Shown one piece after another: positions 50,716-59,628 of a DNA stretch of 64,000 nt; positions within the stretch are counted from its first letter, which is position 1, and each line of letters starts with the position of its first letter. Made by a program: the position numbers and the translations under genes. The notes under the pieces are model-generated. The model made no database searches and was not told the origin of the DNA. It was given only the letters and a program-made list of their open reading frames with translations. This stretch comes from Pseudomonas graminis (GTDB lineage: Bacteria > Pseudomonadota > Gammaproteobacteria > Pseudomonadales > Pseudomonadaceae): NCBI RefSeq assembly GCF_900111735.1, contig NZ_FOHW01000026.1, positions 1-64,000 on the forward strand. Direction: 5' to 3'.

Positions 50716-51417
50716 ATGAAACTACCACGCCCCACCCGAACCAATCTGACCCTAAGCCTGTGCCTGCTGACATTGGTCGGCACGCTGAGCTACCAGCAAT
50801 ACCGTCTGGCGAATCTGACTACAGCCATCGCCGGGACGGCAGGCAAGGAATCCCTAGACGCCATCCAAACAAAGCTTGAGCAGTTCGACGAGCGATTCGC
50901 TGCCGTCGACCAAAAATACCTGACGAGCAACGAAGACTTCCGCTCAGGACAGCAAGCCCTGTCGAACCGACTGGATACGCTTGAAGGCTTAGCCAACCAG
51001 GTGGGACAGCGAGTCGAGCAGTTGGATCTCACCTCTGCTTCAGCAGAAGACATCGTCATTATTAAAGCCAGCGTCGACAGCGTAGCTGCACAACTCAAAG
51101 ACCTGCAGCTCCGCCAATCAAACTCCGCAAATGCAAAGCCACCCTCGCCGGCGTCTTCAACCCAGAAAGCCGCGTCCCGGGCGAAAACCAAGAAGTCGGC
51201 CCCTCACCCACCCTTTGACGTGATCGGTCTCGAACACCGGGGCGGGCAAGAGTTTCTCGCCATTGCCCCAATCGGCAGCAATCAACTAAGCCAGATCCAG
51301 TTGGTCCGGCCGGGTGACGGGGTCAGCGGTACCAGCTGGAAGCTCCAATCTGTCGACAGTGCTTCGGCCAGCTTCGACGTTGCCGGTGTTTCGCAAACCA
51401 TCGCACTCGCGCGTTAG
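50716..51417 (+). CDS. Membrane-anchored coiled-coil protein at the head of the T4SS operon
   Basis: A 233-residue protein: one N-terminal membrane helix (LTLSLCLLTLVGTLSY), a coiled coil (AIQTKLEQFDERFAAVDQKY and LDTLEGLANQVGQRVEQLDL), an Ala/Ser/Lys linker, and a C-terminal beta domain (FDVIGLEHRGGQEFLAIAPI, PGDGVSGTSWKLQSVDSASA) that resembles the PilP/GspC HR-domain type. In this ICE class a gene like this precedes the PFL_4693-family gene. It would bridge inner-membrane and periplasmic parts. ATG 50716 is used over 50711-region alternatives such as 50689. Confidence 0.75.
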   Translation: MKLPRPTRTNLTLSLCLLTLVGTLSYQQYRLANLTTAIAGTAGKESLDAIQTKLEQFDERFAAVDQKYLTSNEDFRSGQQALSNRLDTLEGLANQVGQRVEQLDLTSASAEDIVIIKASVDSVAAQLKDLQLRQSNSANAKPPSPASSTQKAASRAKTKKSAPHPPFDVIGLEHRGGQEFLAIAPIGSNQLSQIQLVRPGDGVSGTSWKLQSVDSASASFDVAGVSQTIALAR

Positions 51418-51426
51418 GACTCCCGT

Positions 51427-52200
51427 ATGAATTCTGCCAAGAACTTCAGCCGCCCATTGCGACCACTGAGCGCCCTCATTGCCGCAGGATGTTTAGCCTG
51501 GTCGCTGCTCTCCCCGCCCGTTTTCGCCAAGAACGATAAGATAATCAAGCCCACCATCAGCAATACCGTTGAATGGCAAACCGCGAAAATCATCGGTACT
51601 CCGAACGGTGGTGACGACTGGGGGTTGAGCCCGCAAGAGTGGCTCCGCTACCAGCAGCTAATGCAAGGGCCGCGCGGGATCTACTCCCCAGGCCTCGATC
51701 CGCTCACAGCCCTTGGAATTGAAGCCAGGTCAGCAGAAGAGCGCTTGCGATATGCGGAGCTGCAAGTCCAGGCCGAACGGCAACGTGTTGATAAGGAGCT
51801 GGCGTATCAGCGCGCTTACGACCAGGCCTTCGCGCGTCTGTATCCCGAAGAGAAAGTCATCCAGATCTCCTCCGCTCAATCATCGCCGGCAACGACGCAA
51901 ACGATCCTGAGAAGCGACGGACGCTTGGCCGTATTCGTAGAAGAAAACTGCTCCGCTTGTGTGGCCCGGGTTCAAGACCTTCAAACCAGGAAGCAGTCTT
52001 TCGATCTCTACTTTGTCGGCGGCCAAGGCGACGACGAACGTATCCGCCGCTGGGCGATTCTCGCCGGCATTGATCCCGGTGGAGTGCGGTCCAGAAGGAT
52101 CACACTGAACCACGACGATGGCAGATGGCTTGGTCTTCGGCTGGGTGGAGAGTTGCCAGCGATCGTGCGTGAGGTGAATGGCAAGTGGCAGCGTCAGTAG
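51427..52200 (+). CDS. Integrating conjugative element protein, PFL_4693 family (TIGR03759-like)
   Basis: A 257-residue periplasmic protein with a signal peptide (ALIAAGCLAWSLLSPPVFA, cleavage after about residue 35). The family core is WGLSPQEWLRYQQLMQGPRG, YSPGLDPLTALGIEARSAEE and RLRYAELQ. The C-terminal half has CSACVARVQDL, a CxxC in a thioredoxin-like setting (LAVFVEENCSACVARV), then LYFVGG. A redox or scaffold role in T4SS assembly is inferred. Confidence 0.9.
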   Translation: MNSAKNFSRPLRPLSALIAAGCLAWSLLSPPVFAKNDKIIKPTISNTVEWQTAKIIGTPNGGDDWGLSPQEWLRYQQLMQGPRGIYSPGLDPLTALGIEARSAEERLRYAELQVQAERQRVDKELAYQRAYDQAFARLYPEEKVIQISSAQSSPATTQTILRSDGRLAVFVEENCSACVARVQDLQTRKQSFDLYFVGGQGDDERIRRWAILAGIDPGGVRSRRITLNHDDGRWLGLRLGGELPAIVREVNGKWQRQ

Positions 52201-52742
52201 TTCGGGCTGTGCTAGTCAGCACCTTGATTTGCAGCGCCGCCCCGGCCCAATCCGGTGAGGTGCCACCACCGGCGTATCAGTCAATAGCGATCCCGGAGGG
52301 TGTTCCGTCGGAGGTCCTGTACGCCATCGCACTGCAGGAAAGCGGGACGAGAGTTCGCGGCCGCACCATCCCATGGCCTTGGACGTTGAATGTAGCCGGC
52401 ACGGGTTACCGGTTTGCCACCCGCAACGATGCCTGCCGCGCCCTGCAGATCGCGATTGTCAGCGTGGGGCCAGCTCGTGTCGACGTCGGGCTCGGCCAAA
52501 CCAACATGCGCGCCAACGGGCACCGTTACACCGAGCCTTGCGAAGGTCTGGACCCACACAAAAACCTCCGCGTGACCGCCCAGATTTTGGCTGAACAAAA
52601 AGCAATAGCCGGAAGCTGGATTGCGGCAGCCGGCCGTTATCACCGTCCCGCAGGTGGTGCGCCCGCAGCCCGGTACCGGCGTGCATTCACCAAGCATCTC
52701 AGCCGCGTTACCGGCATCAATTTGAAGACGGAGACCCCATGA
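52185..52742 (+). CDS. Lytic transglycosylase of the conjugation system
   Basis: A 185-residue secreted protein with SLT-like features: VPSEVLYAIALQESG contains the catalytic glutamate (ALQES), GLGQTNMRANG replaces the usual GLMQ-N block, and PHKNLRVTAQILAEQ follows. It would open peptidoglycan for the T4SS channel. The start GTG at 52185 overlaps the previous gene by 16 bases; the signal peptide is VLVSTLICSAAPAQSG. Overlaps the next gene by ATGA. Confidence 0.88.
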   Translation: MAASVVRAVLVSTLICSAAPAQSGEVPPPAYQSIAIPEGVPSEVLYAIALQESGTRVRGRTIPWPWTLNVAGTGYRFATRNDACRALQIAIVSVGPARVDVGLGQTNMRANGHRYTEPCEGLDPHKNLRVTAQILAEQKAIAGSWIAAAGRYHRPAGGAPAARYRRAFTKHLSRVTGINLKTETP

Positions 52743-53242
52743 AACAGCTACCCAGCTTCTGCATCTTAATAGGCCTAGCTTTCACAGAAATCTGTACCGG
52801 CGGTTCACTAATCGTGGTCGAGGACCGGGGTGGTTCCTCCGCGCTGCCTTACTACCAGGATCTGGTACCGGCCCCGTCTGAACAGCAAGCACAGGATCCG
52901 AATTTAGGCGTCCGAGGAACCGGCGCGTTTCCCGTACGCTCCGCCCAACTCACACCTGGCACAGTTCAAGGCAGGGTGATCAATGCTCCAGGGCTTCAAC
53001 CCATGTTTGTGGTCGGTGACGACGATCTGTCAAGGTCCTGGCTCATTCAACGCCAAGAACATCTGCAGCAGATGCAGGCGGTCGGTGTGGTGGTCAACGT
53101 GGCAAATACTGATCGCTTCGCCGAAGTAAAGAGCTGGGCGAAGGGTTTGGAGATGGTCCCAGCGCCTGGCGATGATCTGGCTTCAAGACTCGGGATAAAC
53201 CATTACCCGCTGCTGATTACTGCCACCGCTATCCAGCAATAG
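52739..53242 (+). CDS. Integrating conjugative element protein, PFL_4695 family (TIGR03765-like)
   Basis: A 167-residue exported protein: signal peptide ending before GGSLIVVEDRGGSSALPYYQ, then FPVRSAQLTPGTVQGR, MFVVGDDDLSRSWL and NVANTDRFAEV, with LGINHYPLLITA at the end. These blocks are the family pattern. The C-terminal part resembles TrbC/TraW-like restart domains. Located, as expected, directly before the coupling protein. Confidence 0.88.
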   Translation: MKQLPSFCILIGLAFTEICTGGSLIVVEDRGGSSALPYYQDLVPAPSEQQAQDPNLGVRGTGAFPVRSAQLTPGTVQGRVINAPGLQPMFVVGDDDLSRSWLIQRQEHLQQMQAVGVVVNVANTDRFAEVKSWAKGLEMVPAPGDDLASRLGINHYPLLITATAIQQ

Positions 53243-53253
53243 GGGGCAACGAC

Positions 53254-55464
53254 GTGGCCAGCACCTACACCATCGAGTCTCTGCTCCGGCCCGCTGTCGA
53301 GCTCAACACCGCTTTTGTCTGCCTCGCCGCAGCGCTGCTATGCATCTTGGCACCTTGGGTGTTCGCGCTGTCGCCACTCTTTGGGGCTGCGACAGCGTGT
53401 GCCTATCTTGCCCTCGGGTATATCCGCCTGAGGCAAGCACTGGTCGTTCTGCGCTATCGACGCAACATCCGGCGCCTGCCTCATTACACGATGACCAGCA
53501 AAGACATGCCTGTCAGTAACGAGCGCTTGTTCATCGGCAAAGGGTTTCGCTGGACGCAGAAGCACACTCAAAGGCTGACGGACACTTATCTGCCCAAATA
53601 CGCCTCATACGTCGAGCCCACCCCGCTTTATGTGCGCGCGCGACGTATCGAGGAGCAGCTGGAATACGCGCCCTTCCCTCTCAAGCTGATTACCCGCGCC
53701 ACAAAGTGGGACATCCCGCTCAACCCGGTACGTCCACTCCCGCCCGTGGGTGGGCTACCTCGTCTCCACGGTATCGAACCCCATGAAGGAGATGTCAGCC
53801 TGCCTCTTGGCGAGCGTGTTGGTCACTCTCTGGTGCTGGGGACCACCCGCGTCGGTAAGACTCGCCTGGCAGAGCTTTTCATCACGCAGGACATCCGACG
53901 CACCCGGCGTCGGGCTGGGCGTCGTCCTCGATTCGCGCATCGGATCAAGAAGGAAACGCCCCAAACCGCAGAGATGAACCTTGATCGTGAAGTGGTCATT
54001 GTCTTCGACCCGAAGGGTGATGCGGACCTGCTTAAACGCATGTACATCGAGTGCAAGCGTGCCGGCCGGCTGGACGAGTTTTACGTCTTCCACTTGGGTT
54101 GGCCTGACTTTTCCGCACGCTACAACGCTGTTGGCCGCTTTGGGCGTATCTCGGAAGTGGCGACCCGAATCGCCGGGCAACTTTCCGGCGAAGGCAACTC
54201 GGCGGCCTTTCGTGAGTTTGCGTGGCGCTTCGTCAACATCATCGCGCGCGCCTTGGTCGCTTTGGGCCGGCGACCTGACTACGAGCAGATTCTGCAGCAC
54301 GTCATCAACATCGACGCGCTGTTCATCGAATACACCCAAAAGTACTTCGCCGAACATGAGCCCAAAGCGTGGGAAGTCATTGTCGGACTTGAAGCCAAGA
54401 TCGACCGCAAGAACCTTAGCTTCGCCATGAAGGATCGGCCGCTTCGCGTGGTAGCGATCGATCAGTACCTGACTCAAGCTCGCATCGCTGATCCGGTGCT
54501 CGACGGGCTACGTTCGGCGGTGCGCTACGACAAAACCTACTTCGACAAGATCGTGGCGAGCCTTCTGCCGCTTTTGGAGAAGCTGACCACAGGGCGCATC
54601 GCCGAGCTCCTGTCTCCGGATTACCTGGACCTTGAAGATCCGCGACCGATCTTTGACTGGATGCAGGTGATACGAAAACGAGGTGTGGTTTACGTGGGAC
54701 TGGATGCACTTTCCGATACGGAAGTGGCTGGAGCAGTCGGGAATTCGATGTTCAGCGACCTGGTATCGGTCGCCGGTCACATCTACAAGTTCGGGATCGA
54801 TGACGGCCTGCCCGGCGCCGACAGCGGCAAGGTCGCCATCAACGTTCACGCTGATGAATTCAACGAGCTGATGGGTGATGAGTTCATCCCGATGATCAAC
54901 AAGGGCGGCGGCGCCGGCATGCAAGTGACGGCCTACACGCAGACCATGAGCGACATCGAGGCGAAGATTGGTAGCCGCGCGAAGGCGGGCCAGGTCATCG
55001 GTAACTTCAACAATCTCTTCATGCTCAGGGTACGAGAGACTGCAACTGCAGAGCTGCTCACCAACCAGTTGCCCAAGGTCCAAGTCTTCAACAGCACGTC
55101 GGCCAGCAGCGCCAATGACTCCGTCACTGGCAACACCGCTTTCACTTCCAACACTCACGACCAGATCCAAAGCGTCAGCGTGCCCATGATCGAGCCCGCG
55201 CATGTCGTAGGCCTGCCGAAGGGTCAGTGCTTCGCACTCGTTGAAGGTGGCAACCTGTGGAAAATCCGCATGCCATTGCCGGCCAGTGACCCGGACGAGG
55301 TGATGCCCAAGGATCTGCAGGCAATCGCCGAAGGCATGCGCAAAGGGGCCGGAAGTAAAAGTGAGTGGTGGGACGCACCCGGTTATCAAGCCATGAGTGA
55401 GTCGCTGCCCGATGACTTGCTGGACGGTTTCAAACACTTGGCTGACAGCCGGGACGCTCAGTAA
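53254..55464 (+). CDS. traD: TraD-type coupling protein (type IV), SXT/TOL subfamily
   Basis: A 736-residue VirD4-class ATPase that brings the relaxosome to the channel. Two N-terminal membrane helices (VCLAAALLCILAPWVFALSP region), Walker A LGTTRVGKTRLAELF near residue 195, Walker B NVHADEFNELMGDEFIPMIN (in the 530-550 region), and the TYTQTMSDIEAKIGS motif. An arginine-rich insert RRTRRRAGRRPRF follows Walker A. GTG start at 53254 after GGGGCAACGAC. The C-terminal tail past residue 700 should contact the relaxase, whose gene is not in the window. Confidence 0.95.
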   Translation: MASTYTIESLLRPAVELNTAFVCLAAALLCILAPWVFALSPLFGAATACAYLALGYIRLRQALVVLRYRRNIRRLPHYTMTSKDMPVSNERLFIGKGFRWTQKHTQRLTDTYLPKYASYVEPTPLYVRARRIEEQLEYAPFPLKLITRATKWDIPLNPVRPLPPVGGLPRLHGIEPHEGDVSLPLGERVGHSLVLGTTRVGKTRLAELFITQDIRRTRRRAGRRPRFAHRIKKETPQTAEMNLDREVVIVFDPKGDADLLKRMYIECKRAGRLDEFYVFHLGWPDFSARYNAVGRFGRISEVATRIAGQLSGEGNSAAFREFAWRFVNIIARALVALGRRPDYEQILQHVINIDALFIEYTQKYFAEHEPKAWEVIVGLEAKIDRKNLSFAMKDRPLRVVAIDQYLTQARIADPVLDGLRSAVRYDKTYFDKIVASLLPLLEKLTTGRIAELLSPDYLDLEDPRPIFDWMQVIRKRGVVYVGLDALSDTEVAGAVGNSMFSDLVSVAGHIYKFGIDDGLPGADSGKVAINVHADEFNELMGDEFIPMINKGGGAGMQVTAYTQTMSDIEAKIGSRAKAGQVIGNFNNLFMLRVRETATAELLTNQLPKVQVFNSTSASSANDSVTGNTAFTSNTHDQIQSVSVPMIEPAHVVGLPKGQCFALVEGGNLWKIRMPLPASDPDEVMPKDLQAIAEGMRKGAGSKSEWWDAPGYQAMSESLPDDLLDGFKHLADSRDAQ

Positions 55465-55490
55465 CCATGCACCCGTGAAGGAAACACGCA

Positions 55491-56243
55491 GTGGCAGACA
55501 TCGCTGAAAAAGCCGAGCAACAGCAGGAAGGTCAGAAGACGTTCATCGGCATGCTGTTTTCAGTGCCGCTTCACTTCATTGGAGTGATGTTCGGATCGCT
55601 GCTGTGCGCCATTATCCTCGAATGGATATGCCTGTACTTCATTTGGCCAGAGGCCGGCTGGGCGCATGCACAACAGATGTTCGAATATGAGTTGGGCTGG
55701 CTGTCGAAGGACCTGCTGCAGAGCGTCATCATCAGAGAGCCTGGCCGAACTGCCGTGTGGCTGACGCAATGGGCATATGACTGGATCATGGTCAAAACGG
55801 GCCTGCAGGAGAGTATCAACTCCCTCACTCAGTACGCGCGGACGAGGCAACTGCGAGCGGGGAACTTTGACCTCCGCTATCAGCTCGGCTGGACAATGAT
55901 TCAGTTCCAGGACTACGGACTGGCGGCGCTCTACACGGTGCTGACTTTCTGTGTCCGGATGGTGATCCTGACACTCACCATTCCGCTGTTTTTGCTGGCC
56001 GCATTCACCGGGGCAGTGGATGGACTGGTCAGGCGAGATCTGCGGAAATTTGGATCGGGCCGGGAGTCGAGCTACCTGTATCACAAGGCACGCGGCACCA
56101 TCCTGCCGCTGGCGATCTTCCCCTGGACTGCGTACTTGGCGATTCCTTTCAGCGTGAGCCCATTGCTGATATTGCTGCCATGCGCGTTGATGCTGGGAAT
56201 AGCGGTTTGCGTAACGGTGGCGAGCTTTAAGAAGTATTTGTAG
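55491..56243 (+). CDS. ICE membrane protein, PFL_4697 family (TIGR03747-like)
   Basis: A 250-residue polytopic membrane protein: helices at LFSVPLHFIGVMFGSLLCAI, the segment LAALYTVLTFCVRMVILTLT, IPLFLLAAFTGAVDGLVRRD, and ISPLLILLPCALMLGIAVCV. The RRDLRKFGSGRESSYLYHKA block is the family signature. GTG start at 55491. It is the last gene before the reverse-transcriptase insertion interrupts the operon. Confidence 0.88.
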   Translation: MADIAEKAEQQQEGQKTFIGMLFSVPLHFIGVMFGSLLCAIILEWICLYFIWPEAGWAHAQQMFEYELGWLSKDLLQSVIIREPGRTAVWLTQWAYDWIMVKTGLQESINSLTQYARTRQLRAGNFDLRYQLGWTMIQFQDYGLAALYTVLTFCVRMVILTLTIPLFLLAAFTGAVDGLVRRDLRKFGSGRESSYLYHKARGTILPLAIFPWTAYLAIPFSVSPLLILLPCALMLGIAVCVTVASFKKYL

Positions 56244-56376
56244 GAATGATTAACCGCGCGGAAAGGAAACCGGTTCTTGCTCTCAAGAATGAAGACAGGT
56301 GCTAAAACAGCCTCTATGCAGCCTCCAAAAGACTAAAAAATTCCTTACTTTGCAACCCGCTCATGCTGTGATCCTC

Positions 56377-56409
56377 TCAAGCGTCAGAGGGCGCCATCCT
56401 GACACTTGA
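56377..56409 (-). other. Stable hairpin downstream of the reverse transcriptase
   Basis: TCAAG-C-GTCAG / CTGAC-A-CTTGA with an 11-nt loop, 29 bases after the RT stop on the same (minus) strand. It has no T-run, so it may be part of a small RNA or a weak terminator. The 56244-56438 gap holds a doubled CAGCCTC and no gene. Confidence 0.45.
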
Positions 56410-56438
56410 CGGGGATAGCTCATTGGAGAATCGCTTGA

Positions 56439-57986
56439 TTAATAACCAGTAAAGGTAGTCCCATCGTCGATTTCGAATGCAGGTACATAGTCGGAAGCTG
56501 CAGTCGGGTCGAGAAAGGTCACGCCATAACTTTTGAGATACATCGCCGCGGCGTTAGTACCGATGTCTGTTGAACCTATTTTTACCGCATACCAGCCACG
56601 ATTGTAACATTCATATGCAAACATCCAATGTTCCTGTTTGAAGCATTCATCGACAAGCCAGCTCTCCCAGAGGGCAGAACTAAATCCTGCATCAAAGACC
56701 CCGCCGGCGTGTGCAGCAAGTGTAGCCAAGGTGGCCACGCAACCATCCTCCATACCAGCAATCAGAGTCTGTGAATGTCCATGTAGCGGAATTTCAAGAA
56801 CCATAGCTGCCCAGATGCTCCAAAGCACTTCACTACCGTGTCCAACCGGAGCACTGGCTTCCACTAGTGAATTTATTGCTAAGGATGCCATGTCGTTGTC
56901 AATAGTAAGATTGCTTCGATGACTATTTAACACCACAATGTCTAACACCAATCTGAGACATCCGGGATCAAGAGCTATGCATTGCCATAACAGGCTTTGA
57001 ACCATCGGCCAAGCGACTACTGTAACTTCTACCCTTTGCAGGGATGCTACCGTGTATCTAAGAACGCCTTCAGAAGAATTGGATTTTGCGAGCATGAAGG
57101 CGCGATTGAAATAATCAATCCAGCTGGCAGGCGATCCCTCTTGCGTTGCTGGAATGAATGCTCGCAATTGAGTGACGAAAATTGACTCGATTTCGCTTGG
57201 AAGCTCCTCGATTGCGGTCTTGTTACTATTAAGCTGCAGCTCGTACTCATAAAGTCTTGCCTCTAACGCTATTAGGGCTGACTCAGCATTCGACAAGGAT
57301 GTAAAGGAAAGCTCCATATCATCGATAAAGCGTACGCCTCCTAAAATATTGCATTGTTGACTCAGCGAGATATCAACAGAAGTTAGCAGCAACTCAGCTA
57401 TGGCAAGCGATGTATCAGGCCCGATTGCGATTCCCTTCGTTTGACCATGTTGGCATGCCTGCAGTTCTTTATCTAGCAGGTTTCCATAGAGGTTCAAGTC
57501 TTTCATACGCTGCTTAGCAACCGTTTTTGTATGTGCGGCCCAAGGTACTGCATGCGTGTAAATCGAAGGATAAAATTGCGCAATGTCCGCCTTGAGCACA
57601 TACCGCGCTCCCACGCGAGAGTGAGCTCGTACAACAGCCCTGTCAACGCTCTGTGTCGCGATAGCTCTGGAACTCATCGGGTTAAGTCGCGGTGTAGTGT
57701 GAGAGTATGGAGAGCCAGATGAGGCACTGAGAATAGATGCCTCATTTGCATCGAATACTTCGCAGAGCCGGTAAAAATTAACCGGATTAGGAATGGTCAG
57801 ACGCCTTCTCAACCCCCCTACACGCGACAAATTGTGATGCATTGGCTGCGACCACTCTGGCCTGTTGCCCTGTATAAACGCGGCTGGTAGTGTTCCGGCG
57901 AAGATAAGATTTCCAAAGGATACCGAATTGAACACAGGCGGTAGTTCTCTTGGAAGAAAGCCTTTCTGTAGTAGTTGGCGAAGCAT
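56439..57986 (-). CDS. UG/Abi-type defence reverse transcriptase
   Basis: A 515-residue (from ATG 57986) RNA-directed DNA polymerase-like protein. RT blocks: YVLKADIAQFYPSIYTHAVP (first catalytic Asp), KGIAIGPDTSLAIAELLLTS, and RFIDDMELSF, in which the usual YxDD is FIDD. The second half is helical without an intron-type X domain, as in unknown-group and Abi reverse transcriptases, many of which protect against phages by making DNA or random primers. A TTG at 58007 adds seven residues; the family normally begins LLxKGxxPxELPP, which supports 57986. It is orientated against the conjugation operon and is A+T-richer, so it is cargo. Confidence 0.85.
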   Translation of the reverse strand: MLRQLLQKGFLPRELPPVFNSVSFGNLIFAGTLPAAFIQGNRPEWSQPMHHNLSRVGGLRRRLTIPNPVNFYRLCEVFDANEASILSASSGSPYSHTTPRLNPMSSRAIATQSVDRAVVRAHSRVGARYVLKADIAQFYPSIYTHAVPWAAHTKTVAKQRMKDLNLYGNLLDKELQACQHGQTKGIAIGPDTSLAIAELLLTSVDISLSQQCNILGGVRFIDDMELSFTSLSNAESALIALEARLYEYELQLNSNKTAIEELPSEIESIFVTQLRAFIPATQEGSPASWIDYFNRAFMLAKSNSSEGVLRYTVASLQRVEVTVVAWPMVQSLLWQCIALDPGCLRLVLDIVVLNSHRSNLTIDNDMASLAINSLVEASAPVGHGSEVLWSIWAAMVLEIPLHGHSQTLIAGMEDGCVATLATLAAHAGGVFDAGFSSALWESWLVDECFKQEHWMFAYECYNRGWYAVKIGSTDIGTNAAAMYLKSYGVTFLDPTAASDYVPAFEIDDGTTFTGY

Positions 57987-58071
57987 AAAGAGTCCATTCA
58001 ATGTCAAAATGACATCAAACCACCTGCATTGACGAAAAGCAATAATTTTTGGTCACTGATCATTTGACCCG

Positions 58072-58085
58072 TTTGCACGTGCAAA
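58072..58085. promoter_or_regulatory. Palindrome between the RT and its companion gene
   Basis: TTTGCAC/GTGCAAA, a perfect 14-bp palindrome in the 98-base gap that precedes the RT gene. A nearby ATGCC / GGCAT stem is at 58091-58105. Either could be an operator or part of a non-coding RNA, as defence RTs often have one upstream. Confidence 0.4.
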
Positions 58086-58105
58086 TGCGCTATGCCTGGC
58101 TGGCA

Positions 58106-58735
58106 TCAATCCAAAGGAGAAATCAATCCCGGCAGAGCATCGTTGAATTTCTCCTGCAAAGCTCTTACCACGCCCTCAAACCTTTTATCTCCTGACGCGA
58201 CGGTACCGAGTTGAAGCGCCATGACGTTTAGCCCGTTCGAGTTCCTGACAACTGTCTCGATCAGTTCGGGAGGGTAGCCTTCCACATGACGTCTTAGCGG
58301 GTGCACTCCACTGTGAATGAAGGAGTTCATCGCATCCCAATTCTGATCCTTGAAACCCTGCAACATCCTTGATGGCTGGGGTGGAGCCTTGTCGATTATC
58401 TGACCCAGCATCGCAGAGAACATGGGCATTTTTTTGGCCGCAGCTTCAGAGCCAACCGTCAGTGGGGAGCTAAGGATTTCGATCTGCGCATCGGATGCTG
58501 CGTAAAGAAGCCAGACACCGCGCGCAATGGCCTCGTACTGCATTCTCATCATTGCCAGAGCTGAGGAATAGCACGCAGTCCGAACTAGCAGGCGCAGGCC
58601 AAGCGCGTGCTCGAACGCCAAACCACAAGCGACCAGTGCTACCTCATGCCTGATTCCCGGATACGCTCGTACATTTTCCAGCACGCGCAATACTTCGATG
58701 TGAAGCTCATCCGAGCGATCCAAAAAATCTTCCAT
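58106..58735 (-). CDS. All-helical companion of the reverse transcriptase
   Basis: A 209-residue helical protein: MEDFLDRSDELHIEVLRVLE, then LACGLAFEHALGLRLLVRTA-like helices, MMRMQYEAIARGVWLLYAAS, and NSFIHSGVHPLRRH. The pattern recalls DUF5677/DUF6988-type proteins, some of which have a HEPN-like helical fold; H-x-G-x-H is suggestive but I see no clear R-x4-6-H motif. It is upstream of the RT on the same strand with a 98-base gap, so the two are probably one operon. Confidence 0.65.
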   Translation of the reverse strand: MEDFLDRSDELHIEVLRVLENVRAYPGIRHEVALVACGLAFEHALGLRLLVRTACYSSALAMMRMQYEAIARGVWLLYAASDAQIEILSSPLTVGSEAAAKKMPMFSAMLGQIIDKAPPQPSRMLQGFKDQNWDAMNSFIHSGVHPLRRHVEGYPPELIETVVRNSNGLNVMALQLGTVASGDKRFEGVVRALQEKFNDALPGLISPLD

Positions 58736-59021
58736 TGAGCAGGTCTCCTGATGGTGAAGTAACTACGTCCTTGGAACTGCAGAGTGCAAGGTAAAATCAC
58801 GCCCGGTAGGCCGGTGTGCGGCGTGCGCCATGCCAAGCACGGGGCCTGCGCGCGTCGGTGGAGTTGAGCACCACGCCCAAACAGGTTGGCGCCTCTTTTT
58901 AGGCTGCTTATGGCTCATACACCATAGGGGAAATCAGAAACATCCCAACAATCGATTTCTTGCGGTAACCCTCCCCCTGCAAACGGCAAGCTGACGGCAT
59001 CAGGAATCACCGAGCTCAGCC
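58736..59021. promoter_or_regulatory. Restart region for the second half of the conjugation operon
   Basis: 286 bases between divergent genes. Expected to hold promoters in both directions: for the RT pair (minus) and for the RAQPRD gene (plus). No clear -10/-35 pair stands out and no gene is present. Confidence 0.35.
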
Positions 59022-59378
59022 GTGAAACAGTATCCCGCCCCCGCAGCACTTCACCTCCACATATTCCCGGCAGGCCTCATCGTTGTGCTAGGTACCTGCA
59101 CACAGGTCGAAACCGGACACGCTGCATCGGCTTCGGAACGAACAAATGTGGAGGTGATGATCCGCCAGTTAAACGCACTGGAGGACACCGCCCACCGCAG
59201 CGCTCAGGTTGCCAATGAGCCCGGCCAAAGATTCTTCCTGGACTACGAACGTCTCGCCGGCGACATCGGACGCATCCGACACGGCTTGGAGAATTACTTG
59301 TCACCCAGCAGGGCGCAGCCCCGCGATCCCGTGGAAATCGCCGGCAGCTACATCAAGGCGCAAACGGGTGCGCCATGA
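59022..59378 (+). CDS. RAQPRD-family ICE protein
   Basis: A 118-residue exported protein with the diagnostic SRAQPRDPVEIAGSY motif near residues 96-110. The N-terminal FPAGLIVVLGTCTQVETGHA is a signal peptide; the middle is a heptad helix (VMIRQLNALEDTAHRSAQVA). The family is always in this place of the PFGI-1 type T4SS; function unknown. Overlaps the next gene by ATGA. Confidence 0.92.
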   Translation: MKQYPAPAALHLHIFPAGLIVVLGTCTQVETGHAASASERTNVEVMIRQLNALEDTAHRSAQVANEPGQRFFLDYERLAGDIGRIRHGLENYLSPSRAQPRDPVEIAGSYIKAQTGAP

Positions 59379-59614
59379 GCATGTCGGGCACGCAATCTTC
59401 CGCGTTTAAAGCCGCAGCCGGGTTCCCGGCCTCCGCTAGCTACTCACTGTTCGTAGGCTTCGCGATCGCCATCTCGTTGCTGTGGGCTGCATGGGCTGTT
59501 TACAGCTGCTATCGGGGCTGGGCGACCGGAAATCTGGATCGCGTGATCGCGTTACCGGCAGTTATCCGCAGCGTCGCGCTGTGCCTGATCCTCGCTGTTT
59601 TTGTTCTCAGTTAA
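59375..59614 (+). CDS. ICE membrane protein, PFL_4701 family (TIGR03758-like)
   Basis: A 79-residue protein with two membrane helices (YSLFVGFAIAISLLWAAWAV and SVALCLILAVFVL) around a short YRGWATGNLDR loop, the size and topology of small pilin-like or VirB2/VirB3-like T4SS subunits. Confidence 0.88.
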   Translation: MSMSGTQSSAFKAAAGFPASASYSLFVGFAIAISLLWAAWAVYSCYRGWATGNLDRVIALPAVIRSVALCLILAVFVLS

Positions 59615-59628
59615 CCCCGGAGTCGACG

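Noticed and set aside
54508..55437. 309-codon minus-strand frame inside traD
   Set aside because: Antisense to a coupling protein with clear motifs; no family resemblance of its own.
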